From the NCBI GenBank assembly GCA_900314605.1, contig OMVX01000011.1:1-41794 (forward strand): a stretch of 41,794 bases of DNA. Direction: 5' to 3'. The translations under genes and the position numbers were made by a program. Shown here piece after piece: positions 9,592 through 19,417 of the stretch (positions are counted from its first letter, which is position 1; each line of letters opens with the position of its first letter). Source of the DNA: an uncultured Methanobrevibacter sp. (GTDB lineage Archaea; Methanobacteriota; Methanobacteria; Methanobacteriales; Methanobacteriaceae). The notes beneath the pieces were generated by a model. The model saw only the letters and a program-made list of their open reading frames with translations. It made no database searches and was not told the DNA's origin.

Positions 9592-9770
9592 TTAATGTAA
9601 TTCCTTTGAATGTCTTCTATAATATGTCTTTAAAATATTTATTTCAATAAATTCAAGCTTCACCAAATAATTCTAATCAGTTATTAGAAAGGGGACTTAA
9701 ATATAATTTAATATGGTTTTTTTATATTTTTTACATACTTCATTAATAACAATTATTGTATATTGATTTC
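9592..9770 (-). pseudogene. Relic of a third SulP gene (3' end, STAS domain)
   Basis: On the plus strand, bases 9592-9770 align almost without gaps to the 3' ends of the two SulP genes at 19418 and 22929. Shared blocks include ATTTATTTCAATAAATTCA, GACTTAAATATA and TATATTTTTTACATACTTCA, and the TTA complementing the stop codon is kept. The reading frame is broken and only the last 60 or so codons of the STAS domain survive. It abuts the promoter region of the PAP2 gene. It shows that this part of the chromosome once held another SulP copy. Confidence 0.75.
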
Positions 9771-9825
9771 CAAAAACATTAAATATAAAGAAATTAAATA
9801 CATATAAGTTAATTAAGGTGACATT

Positions 9826-10371
9826 ATGGATTTATTAACTTTTATCAATAATGGAATGCAGAATCCGATTTTAGATTTAGTTGTTCCCATAATATATAAA
9901 ATTACAGATGCACATGTATTGCCGATTATTATTCTAGTATTATTGGTTGCAGCGTGGCTATTAAAAAAAGAAAAATTAAAAAAGATACTATTATTATGTT
10001 TTGTTAGTATAATTATTACATTCGGAATAGTTTTAGTTTTAAAAATGTATCATGTAAGTCCTAGACCTTATTCAGTTTTAAGTAATATTAGATTAGTTGT
10101 TCCGGATAATGGTCTCAATTCTTTTCCTTCAGGACATATGTCTATTTCAATGTCAATTATCACTGTCCTTTTAATGAAAATTAAAGAATATAAACTTCCA
10201 TTAACTATACTATCAATTCTATATTTATTGATTTTAGCATTTTCATTATTATATGCAGGGGTCCACTACCCACTTGATATTATTGTTGGTGCAACAGTAG
10301 GAGGTTTAATTTCCGTATTTACAGTATTTGTATCAAATAAATTATTTTATAACTACTTCAATCCTGAATAA
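9826..10371 (+). CDS. PAP2-family membrane phosphatase
   Basis: A 181-residue membrane protein with about five transmembrane segments and the three PAP2 motifs: K73-x6-R80-P81, P101-S-G-H104 and S140 ... H147 ... D151. His104 and His147 are the expected catalytic pair for dephosphorylating a lipid phosphate such as a polyprenyl diphosphate at the outer membrane face. The third motif normally reads SR-x5-H-x3-D. Here the Arg is Leu141 (SLLYAGVHYPLD), which removes a usual phosphate contact; some archaeal members may tolerate this. AGGTGA (9816-9821) sits four bases before the ATG. The length is normal for the UppP-like small PAP2 proteins. The exact substrate is not readable. Confidence 0.88.
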   Translation: MDLLTFINNGMQNPILDLVVPIIYKITDAHVLPIIILVLLVAAWLLKKEKLKKILLLCFVSIIITFGIVLVLKMYHVSPRPYSVLSNIRLVVPDNGLNSFPSGHMSISMSIITVLLMKIKEYKLPLTILSILYLLILAFSLLYAGVHYPLDIIVGATVGGLISVFTVFVSNKLFYNYFNPE

Positions 10372-10396
10372 GTACATATAAAATTACATAATTTGG

Positions 10397-10426
10397 TTCG
10401 TAAAAAGGGTTTAAAATTAAATTAAA
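10397..10426. repeat. Short dispersed repeat, family D, copy 1
   Basis: TTCGTAAAAAGGGTTTAAAA followed by TTAAATTAAA resembles the sequences at 12977-13011 and 19277-19311. It lies 25 bases after the PAP2 stop. The repeat is AT-rich and short, so it is reported cautiously. Confidence 0.35.
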
Positions 10427-10482
10427 GATATCTAAGTTTATTCTTTCTTCATTTTTTTATCATTATAGAGTATTTCCCAAAA

Positions 10483-10566
10483 TTATATTTTTTAAATAAT
10501 TTTTTTCTTTATTTTGAAAATAAAGATTTATTGGGGTTAGAACTAAGTTATAGACTTTTGTCGACA
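10483..10566. repeat. Dispersed repeat, family C, copy 1
   Basis: About 84 bases match 24548-24634 at roughly 80% by eye. Shared blocks are ATATTTTTTAAATAATTT, TTTCTTTATTT, AAAATAAAG, a TTAGAA block, and GACTTTT followed by CG and ACA. Both copies lie in intergenic DNA. No coding potential is seen; it is probably a remnant of a mobile or structural element. The rest of the 10372-10901 gap holds only a GAATATTT/AAATATTC hairpin near 10585 and AT-rich promoter-like sequence. Confidence 0.5.
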
Positions 10567-10901
10567 GCATTTAGTATTGTCTTGGAATATTTTTATATTT
10601 GAAATATTCACTATTTAGATACTCCTATTATCCATGTCCAATGTATTTATCACTTATAATATGTTCCAAGTTTAGAAAGTTTATTATGGTAATACCCAAT
10701 AGATGCATATAAATGGGGTTTAAAAGATAAAAATAAAATAGTTTGATTTTAAAGATTATTTGTATTTGTAGAAAAAATAATATATTATATATAAAATTAT
10801 AAATAGGATTAAATAAATTAATGAAAATAAATTTGAAGCTAAAAGGATTTAAATATTGTTCTCTGAACGATAAAGTGTATATAATTATAAATGGATTTAA
10901 T

Positions 10902-12649
10902 ATGATTAAAAGAGGATTTGATTTTTTAAGGAAGAAATATTTTGAAGTTCTAGCACCAAATCTTATTTTAGAAGTTTCAGATAAATTTGGAACTGTATTA
11001 GATGTTATTATAGTTGGATCCCTTATTGGAAGTTCACAATTACCTGCATTAAATGTTGTTTCACCATTCTTTTTAATTTCAGCTATTATATATGCATTAT
11101 ATGGACAGGGAGGAAGTTTATTAGCTATTAAAGCTAGATCCAATTTGAATAGTGTGGAAGCAAATCGATATTTTACTTTTTCAATTGTTGGGTCCCTATT
11201 AAGTGGAATAATATATATGATTTTCTTATTTATCTTTGCAGATTCTCTATTACACCTATTAAATGTTCCTTCATATCTCTTCAATTCAAGTAAAATTTAT
11301 TTGTTAATAATATCTGGATTTTACACTTTAAATATATATATATTCGAGTTATGTCCTATTTTGTTAAGGCTGACGGTCAAGCTAAAACAGCATTATATGC
11401 TGTGCTTATTGCAAACATATTAAACCTTATTTTAGATTTCTTATTGTTTAATTTATTTGAACAAAAAATTGTAGCTATGGCTTTAGCATTAGTTATCGGA
11501 TATTTAATAAGTGCAATATATATTTCAAAATATTTATTTAATAAAGATGCAACATTTCATTTAAGTTCAAAAAATAAAATTACGTTAAAAAATTTATATA
11601 AATTTAGAATAAAAGCATTAAAACAAACCCCAGACTTAATTGGAAGAGTTTTAATTGTTATTAAAACAAGTGTAATTATTTATTTATGTGCTACTTTTTT
11701 AGGAGGAACAGGACTTTTAGCATTTCTAGTATATGATAATATTGAAACAATAATATATTTATTTGTCTCAGGAATGAATAAGACCATTTCACCTTTCCTT
11801 ACATTATTTTACAATGAACAGGATTATCCATCAGTAGAATATATAACAAAACTTGCAACAAAACATATCCTTATTCTTATTATTACAATAGGTGGAACTT
11901 TTATGATTTTCCCCGAAATATTATATACTTTATTCAATATTACCACATATTCAGAACAACAGATTATATCTATGACCATACGTATAACAAGCATAGGTTT
12001 AATCGGCAGATGTATATCTATGCTTATAGCTGATTATGCACAAGCTATATCTTCTTCTAGAATTTCAGCTATAATTAACTTTTTAAGAGAAGGAGTATTC
12101 CCATTGATTTTTTTTATAATTTTAATTCCTATGTTTAAAGGTGTTGGAATTTGGTTTGCACTAACATTAGCTGATACCATGCCTCTATTAGCATATTTAG
12201 TTATTAGATTAACTAAAATAAAAAAATACACTACTCTTAAAAATTGTATTCTTATGATACCTGAATCACTTTCATTTAACTGGACCAGTATAAGAGGAAA
12301 CTTTGAAGAAATGGACAAAAATATGGAAGACTCAAACAAAGAAATTATAAGAAGTATTAAAGGTTTATTTGAAGATGATTATCTAATTATCACAGGAGCA
12401 CTTGAAGATATAGCTAAAAATTTATTTAATACAACCAAAACCATAAAAGAAATAGATATTTCTGTAATAGTATATGATGGTTATATAATATTTAGATTTA
12501 TTTATGATGGAAAAAAATATGACCCCTTTAAAAATAAAATACTATTAAAACAGCGAAAAATTACAAATTTAAATAAAATGAAACATTATTTTGACTATTA
12601 CAGAATGTTTGATATGAATTTTTCATATATTAAAGTATTTAAAGATTAA
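10902..12649 (+). pseudogene. MATE transporter fused to HATPase_c_2-like tail, copy 3, split by a frameshift in an (AT)6 tract
   Basis: The start at 10902 (MIKRGFDFLRKKYFEVLAPN) is chosen because it aligns with the starts of the two leftward paralogues; an upstream in-frame ATG at 10821 has no ribosome binding site. The first frame runs through YALYGQGGSLLAIKARS and FYTLNIYI, then loses frame at the alternating AT tract 11332-11343. The other frame resumes with RVMSYFVKADG, matching VVSYFIRSDG in copy 1, and ends at 12649. The soluble tail is more divergent. The N-box-like EDIAKNLFN keeps the Mg-binding Asn position, but G1 is YDGKKYDPF and no G2 is seen. Gain or loss of one AT unit would restore the frame, so this may be a slippage-prone switch rather than a dead gene. 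Confidence 0.8.
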
Positions 12650-12690
12650 ACTTTTATCAAAGCTCAATTAAACATTTTTTTTAATTATAA

Positions 12691-12900
12691 GAATGCTACT
12701 TTATGCAGATTTAATAATGATACAATTGTGAATGTAGGTATTATTCCTGCAATGTACCCTCACAGCAAATCCAGTAACCACTACTTATATATAAGTAAAA
12801 ATTTAGTAATCACATTAAAAAATCAAATGGCAAACCTATTAATGGTGCTGTTTTAACAGTGAACTGGTGTACATCAATATTTGAATTTTCTAGAACATAA
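12691..12900 (+). pseudogene. Fragment of an adhesin-like protein (Ig-like repeat)
   Basis: Across one frame change the plus strand reads SKNLVITLKN and then SNGKPINGAVLTVN, the hallmark strand pattern of bacterial Ig-like (Big) domains in archaeal adhesin-like proteins. NPVTTTYI is readable just before. There is no start, signal peptide or continuing frame. It sits upstream of the large adhesin-like gene and probably derives from a deleted relative. Confidence 0.5.
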
Positions 12901-13437
12901 AATTAGTCTATTTTCTGTTTTTATATATTAAATATCGCAGTATTTACATTTACTTAGGTAGAAACTGGTTTCTATTTTCGTAAAATAAGGTTTTAAAAAA
13001 TTGAATTAAACAAAAGAGAAAAAAAATGAAAAAAAAATAATGAAAAACGAGAAAATGTTTGAATAAAAAATAGGAAGTACTAAAAAGATATAAAAACCTC
13101 AAAAAACTCAAATAAACTCCTATAAAAAAAATAAATCTTATTTAGAATTTATTCAATTAGTATAAAATAATTATCTCAAAATAAGAATAAGATAAAAATG
13201 AAAAAACATAATTAAAAAATAGCCACAAAAGAACTCAATTAAATACTATAAAAAAAACAGCCTAAAAAAGCTCAATTTTAAAAAAGACTTAAAACTATTT
13301 ATATTTTATTATATATATAATAATATAATAAAGTATAAAAATTACATAATATAATAATCTTGTAGATTTTTATTATATTTTACTAAATATATTATAGCTT
13401 TTGAAATTATTTGGGCTAATTAATAAAATAATGGAGG
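12901..13437. other. AT-rich leader region before the adhesin-like gene
   Basis: No coding signal. It contains a small dyad (TAGAAAC/GTTTCTA near 12960), a family D repeat at 12977-13011, A-rich imperfect repeats, and several TATA-like stretches between 13300 and 13395 that could serve the gene at 13438. Confidence 0.4.
12977..13011. repeat. Short dispersed repeat, family D, copy 2
   Basis: TTCGTAAAATAAGGTTTTAA continues as AAAATTGAATTAAAC. It matches copy 3 (19277-19311) at about 31 of 35 bases by eye and copy 1 (10397-10426) more loosely. Confidence 0.4.
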
Positions 13438-16400
13438 ATGTTTAATATAAAGATAATTGGTAAATCATTATTTATTCTTGTTTTAATTTTTACCTTATTT
13501 TTAGGTTTAGGTATGGTTTCTGCAAATCATGTTGATATTGATGAAACTGTAAGTATATCTGATGATAATTTACAGACCTCATCAAATGATTATAATCATG
13601 ATGTTATTGAAGAAACTAACAAAAAAGATAATGAAAATTTTAGATATTCAACTTCTATTGCTAATATGGATAAAAGTAGTGGTGAAGTTGTAAAAGATAG
13701 TAATAGTGTTTTAAATTTTAGTAGTCTTAATGAGACTATAAATTCAAATTCATCTAGCGAAATTAAATTAGATAATGATTATCTCTATGATGATACTACT
13801 GATTCTCGTTTTATAAGCCTTGGCGGTATAGTAATTAATCGTAATTTAACTATTGATGGTCAAGGACACACAATAGATTTAGCTGGAAAAGTAGATTCCT
13901 TAATGTCACTCGTTATTCTATAACATTAAAAAATATAAACATTAAGAATGGATATGCAAATACATCTGGTGGTGCAGTCTGTGTTATTAAAGGTAGTGGT
14001 AGTTTTATTAATTGTAATTTTACAAGTAATATTGCAAATACATCTGGTGGTGCAGTCTATATTGAGAATGATACTGGAATGTTCAATAACACACAATTTA
14101 CAGGAAACATAGCATCTAATTTCGGTGGTTCTGTCTATATTTTCAAGGGTAATGGTAATTTTATAAGCAGTACCTTCACAGATAATGCAATAACAGGACA
14201 GTGTGGTGGTGCAGTCGCTATTTTCATAGGAAATGGAGAGTTTATAAAAACTTCATTTTTTAACAATAATGCAACAGATGCTGGTGGTGCAGTTTACATT
14301 ACTGGAGGTAATGGTAATTTTTTAAATTCAAAATTTAATAACAACCTTGCAATTTTTGGTGGTGCAGTTCAAATTATTGTAGGGAATGTAACTTTTAAAC
14401 AATCTACATTTACAAGTAACATTGCAACTACAGATGGAGGTGCAGTTTACACAAAGAATGCTAGTGTAATATTTGATAATTCTGTATTCGAATATAACAC
14501 TGCATCCAACCATGGTGGTGCAATCTACACTAGTGAAACTACTAATTTGATTCAAAATACTCAATTTGAATATAACAATGCAAGCTGGTTTGGTGGTGCA
14601 ATCCACACTACTGGATCTACTAGTTTTATAAACAATACTATATTCAATAATAACAATGCAAAATTAGGTAGTGGAGTTTATATTACTAATGGTAATGGTA
14701 GTTTTATTAATTCTACATTTATAGCTAATATAAAACCTATAACCTCTACACTCGATCAGAATGTTAGTGTTGACCAAAATACTGTAGCTAATAGTGATAA
14801 AAATTTAACTGAGGCTGTATATATGAATGCTTCTGTAAAAAATTATACATATGATACTACTGGTTTAATCAATATTACATTTAATAATCCTATATCTATT
14901 GTAAATGAAGGTGTTGTTTATGTTATAATATCAAATAAATCCTATACCGCAAATGTTAGTGATAATAATGCTCTTATTTACCTTAATGATTTAGATTGTG
15001 GTTATTATGAAGCAACTCTGATTTTTAATGGAAGTGGAAATTATTTCAAAACTTACGTTCCAATTAGTTTTGGTGTTTTTAGGTCTTTCAGTAGTCTTAA
15101 TGATACTATTAATTCTGATAATTCTAGTGTAATATATTTAACAGTTGATTATTTATTTAATGAAGCTACTGACTCTCGTTTTATAAGCCTTGGAGGTATA
15201 GTGGTTAATCGTAATTTAACTATTGATGGTCAAGGACACACAATAGATTTAGCTGGAAAAACAAGGTTCCTTTATAATTACAGGTATTATATTACTTTGA
15301 AAAATGTAATTATTAAAAATGGATATGCAAATTATGGTGGTGCTATCTACAGTTATGGAGATAGTGGGAATTATGTTGGATGTATAAATACAACATTTAT
15401 AAATAACAATGTAAATGAAGAAGGAGGTGCAGTATGCATTCTTAATGCAGGTAGAGGCAATTTCATTAATTGTACATTTATAAATAACAGTGCAAAAAGC
15501 CAGTCTGGTGCAGTTGCAATTAATTTTGCTACAGGTATATTTATTGATTCAATATTTGAAGGTAACACTGTATTAAATGCTGGTGGAGGTGGTGTAGTTC
15601 ATATTAGTGAAGGTCAAGGTACCTTTATTAATTCTACATTCAGAGGCAACAAATCACCTCTTGGAGGAGCAATTCGTATAACAAGAGGTAAAGGATTTAT
15701 AGAAAATTGTTTATTTGAATCTAATAATGCAACTGAATATCATGGTGGTGCAGTCTACTTAGATAATGCAGAATGTACTTTTATAAATTCTGTATTCAAA
15801 TATAACACTGCAGCTCAAAGAGGAGGTTCAATTTGCTTTGATGAAGGTAGTGGTAGTTTTACAAATTCCACATTCATTGGTAATGAAAAGCATATAGAGG
15901 CTAGTGTTAAACAAGACATTACTATTGATAGAGATACTATACTTAATAGTGATGAAAATTTAGATTATGCTGTATATATAAACACAACTATAAATGATTT
16001 CGATTATGGAAGTACTGGTTTAATTAATACTCTCTTATACAATCTTAAATTTATTAATGAAGGAGTTATGTATGTTACAATATCAAATAAAACTTTCTCA
16101 GCAAATGTTTCTTATAACCGTGCTACCATATATCTTAATGACCTAGATATAGTACCTGGTTTTTATAATTTGAATCTTACATTTAATGGAACTAAAAATT
16201 ATTTCAAAACTTTTATTCCTATTAATTTCACTGTATCTATGGCTAATTCTACTATAAATGTTACAGCAGATGATGTTGTTTATGGTGAAGATCTATTAAT
16301 TAATGTTACCACTACTTGTGAAGACAGTGTTGTATATGTTGAGATTGAAGGTGTAATTTATGCTACAAATCTAACAAACGGAAAAGGAACAATAAAAATA

Positions 16401-17876
16401 ACAGGACTAAATACAGGTAATTACAATTTAAATGTAACTTATAACGGAACAAAAAATTACAAGCCATGTAATGTACCAATTAGATTCACAGTAAATAAAG
16501 CAAACTCCACAATAAATGTTACAACCGAAGATGTAAACTACGGAGAAAATGTACTAATCAACGTTACCACTACTTGTGAAGACAGTGTTGTATATGTTGA
16601 AATTAACGGAATAATTTATGCAGCAAACCTAACAAACGGAAAAGGAACAATAAAAATAACAGGACTAAACGCAAACAACTACAACCTAAATGTAATCTAT
16701 AACGGAACACAAAATTATAACCCTTCCATAAAACCTGTAAACTTCACAGTAAATAAACTTAATTCCACAATAAATCTTACAACCCAAGATATAAAATATG
16801 GAGAAACTGTATTCATTAATGTTAGCTCAGATTGTGAAGATGGAGATATTTACATCACAATTAACAACCAAACATATAATGGATACCTCCACAATGGAAA
16901 AGGCCAAATAATCATACCAAACCTTGAATCCTGCCATTATGAAGCTAATGTAACATACAATGGATCTACTAATTATAACCCTTGTATAAATACAGTGAAT
17001 TTCAATGTTAATAAGAAAGATTCTACTTTAATCATATCTAATGTTGAAATTTCAAATCAAAATGTTTTAATTACTGTATTTACTACAGGTGAAGATAGTG
17101 TAGTATCTATTACTATTAATAACAACACTTATATTGGAAATATTGTAAATTACACTGGTGTTATTAATATTACTGGTTTAAAACCAAATTATTATAAGGC
17201 TAATTTAACTTACGCTGAAACCAACCATTATAAATCTTCTAGTACACCTGTTAATTTCACAATTAATAAACAACCTACTAGTATAATTGCATCAACTGCA
17301 ACTTACACTTTAAATTATGATAATACGTATAAGGTTACATTTAATCCTAAACTTGCTGGTTTTAATCTTACTTTCTCCTTAAATGGTAAAATTGTTACTG
17401 CTGCAATAACTGATTCATCTGGTGTTGCAAGTATTAAACTAACTAAGAATCAATTAAAATCTGTAGGTGCAGGTAAACATAATATGATTGTTAGTTTTGC
17501 AGGTGATGATGAATATTTAGCATCTAATGTTACTAAAACAATTACCATAAATAAGGAAGCTACTAAGTTTATTAATGTTAAATCTGTAAAGAAATACTAT
17601 AAGCGCACTGATAAAAGTATGCAATTAACTGCTACTTTAAAAAACAGTAAAAATAAAGTTATAAAAGGCCAATGGGTTTACTTTAAGGTTAACAATAAGA
17701 ATACCTATAAGATTAAAACTAACTCTAAAGGCGTAGCTAAACTTACCCTTAATGCAGCTAAGATTAAAGCTTGTAAACTTAATAAAAAAGGTAACTATAA
17801 ATTTACTGTAAGCTATAAAACTACATCCACTAATAAACAGGCAAGTAGTAAAGGTACTATAAAAGTTTTAAACTAA
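13438..17876 (+). pseudogene. Large adhesin-like surface protein (beta-helix plus Ig-like repeats), one frameshift
   Basis: The N-terminus has a signal peptide (SLFILVLIFTLFLGLG, cleavage likely after SAN). The first frame stops at about 13923. In the other frame NVTRYSITLKNINIKNGYA continues without interruption to 17876, for a total near 1,480 residues. Comparison with the internal duplicate at 15171-15260 places a lost base at about 13891-13894. Two beta-helix modules follow, rich in GGA[IV]-type and F-x-x-N repeats of the Chlam_PMP kind. Then come Ig-like repeats of about 87 residues (STINVT ... YGE ... FTVNK) and a basic C-terminal domain. No membrane anchor or sortase motif is seen, so attachment may be through the basic C-terminal domain. 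GGAGG at 13433 is unusually close to the ATG. Binding to host or microbial glycans is family-level inference. Confidence 0.85.
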
Positions 17877-17877
17877 A

Positions 17878-17921
17878 ATGGAAAATATTAAAATAATATC
17901 TTTCCATCATATTTTTTTTTT
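17878..17921 (+). terminator. Intrinsic-type terminator of the adhesin-like gene
   Basis: ATGGAAAATATT (17878-17889) pairs with AATATCTTTCCAT (17895-17907), with one bulge, and is followed by CATCAT and a run of ten T. It begins one base after the stop codon. Confidence 0.65.
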
Positions 17922-18093
17922 AAAAATAAATGAAATAACTTAATATTTAATAAAAATTATAGATAAAATTAACTTTTTTTTAAAAATAAATAAAATGGTT
18001 AATACTTAAAAAAATTAATTTAAAAATATCTTCTTTTTAATTTGAAGAGATGAACCTAATTCCACCTAATAGAATTGTAATAACATTAATTCA

Positions 18094-18246
18094 ATGTTTA
18101 GAAATTGGACTGCACTTGCTCTAATTTATAGTTTACCATTTATATTTCCAGAGCTACATTTTTTAACTGCAACAGCAGTAATTCTATCAATTGCAGATGT
18201 TATAATACCTATGTTATTGTTTAATATAAACAAAGTCTATTTATAA
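18094..18246 (+). pseudogene. Remnant of an unidentified membrane protein
   Basis: A short frame of 50 codons begins MFRNWTALALIYSLPF and includes a second hydrophobic stretch (ATAVILSIADVIIPMLLF). In a shifted frame a third segment (TGLIISLFFG) and a fourth (DLVIGLVYFFIGF) follow as far as about 18400. This looks like a broken four-helix protein. The family is not recognised, and it may or may not have belonged with the uraA relic that follows. Confidence 0.4.
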
Positions 18247-18470
18247 TACAGGACTTATCATCAGTCTTTTTTTTCGGAGTAATCATGGTATGATACCTTT
18301 TGAATGGATTTAACCCTAAAATCTGTGTTTGGTCAGATTTGGTAATTGGTTTAGTATACTTTTTTATTGGATTTAGGTTTTGTTTCCGTTCACCATTTAC
18401 TGGAAACTTGGAAGTAAAAGGTTTTCCATAATCAAAAAGACAGATACAGATTTTGAAATGGATAAAATTT

Positions 18471-18944
18471 GAATATTATCTAGTTTATCTGGGAAGTTCA
18501 TTTGCTTTCATTCTCCTATGATTGCAGGATTGCTATTGGTGGTAAATCAAATATTTTCTCATCTTTGTCGTTGTAGGTTAGTATATGTGATAATATCATT
18601 TATTATCAGAGTCACTGGTAATGAATGGATTAATAAATTATTGCCCCCTATAATTGTAGACCCTATGATGGTAATTGGTTTAAGTTTATTCCTACTGCTA
18701 TTCAAGAAATTGATCTTGACAAAGAGCATTTTCAATTAACAACCTTATTGTACCCTTGTAAATCTTAAAACTATAAATTTGCTATTAGTGGTAGAGGAAT
18801 GTTAAAGATTATTCCATTCATTATAGGTATTATTGGGGGTGTATCTATTCTTCTTTTATGGATTATTGCAGTTAATGGGATAAAGATATTGATTCAGGAG
18901 ATTGGATTTCAATAACAATAAGAACATTGTTATTACTATAATGT
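18471..18944 (+). pseudogene. uraA: Decayed uracil/xanthine permease (NCS2, UraA-like)
   Basis: Starting near 18484 the sequence reads YLGSSFAFI, the NCS2 signature. After a frameshift come PMIAGLL and LVYVIISFIIRVTGNEWINK, LLPPIIVDPMMVIGLSL (family: LPPVVxGPVxxxIGLxL), and later GRGMLKIIPFIIGIIGG. Stops and frame changes interrupt every block, and the N-terminal part is missing. The intact family takes up uracil across the membrane. It directly precedes the upp relic, so a former upp-uraA type salvage unit is likely. Confidence 0.75.
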
Positions 18945-19215
18945 CCTAAAAAGATTGATGATAAGATTGCAATGATTGTTGACCTATGCTTGCAACTTGT
19001 GGAAATGTTTCAGCAACCATTGATATCTTAAGAAAGAGGGTATGGACCATATAAAAATATTATCCATATTAGCTGCACCTTAAGAAATTCAAGTTGTTAA
19101 ATCTAAGTATCCGGATGTTCAAATTTACTGTGCTGTTGTAGATGAAGGATTGAATACAAAATACATCACTCCTTGTCTTAGTGATGCAGGGGATAGAATA
19201 TTTGGTACAAAATAG
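18945..19215 (+). pseudogene. upp: Decayed uracil phosphoribosyltransferase, 3' half
   Basis: The blocks PKKIDDKIAMIVD and MLATCGNVSATIDIL (family: VDPMLATGGS), [27 protein letters not shown] and [13 protein letters not shown] are readable in order, ending at the TAG 19213-19215. These are the C-terminal PRPP- and uracil-binding motifs of Upp, which makes UMP from uracil and PRPP. A missing base in the VDPM segment, an in-frame TAA after LAAP and absence of the N-terminal half show it is dead. Confidence 0.8.
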
Positions 19216-19276
19216 ATTTTGAACTTTTTATTATACCTTTTTTTATTTAAATCAGCATATTTTATTTATTTTATAT

Positions 19277-19311
19277 TTCATAAAATAAGGGTTTAAAGAA
19301 TTAAATTAAAC
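19277..19311. repeat. Short dispersed repeat, family D, copy 3
   Basis: TTCATAAAATAAGGGTTTAA continues as AGAATTAAATTAAAC. It lies just after the upp relic in the 200-base gap before the SulP gene and is closest to copy 2 at 12977-13011. Confidence 0.4.
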
Positions 19312-19417
19312 AGAATTGCTAAACCTTTTCTTATATAATTCCATTATTAAGATATTGTAAAGGATTAAAAAGCTAAAACTTTTATATATATTCCAACACA
19401 AATATAGAAAAAATTTA

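Noticed and set aside
10628-11284. Minus-strand open frame of 218 codons
   Set aside because: It overlaps the start of MATE copy 3 on the other strand, which has clear homology; the antisense product is a hydrophobic shadow with no ribosome binding site.
12034-12339. Minus-strand open frame of 101 codons
   Set aside because: It lies inside the conserved MATE copy 3 coding region in antisense and has no independent support.
14328-14606. Minus-strand frame within the adhesin gene
   Set aside because: Antisense to the repetitive beta-helix coding sequence; its apparent repeats simply mirror the sense-strand GGAV-type repeats.
18518-18739. Short intact gene of 73 codons
   Set aside because: It is a surviving frame within the uraA relic; the flanking NCS2 motifs lie in other frames.
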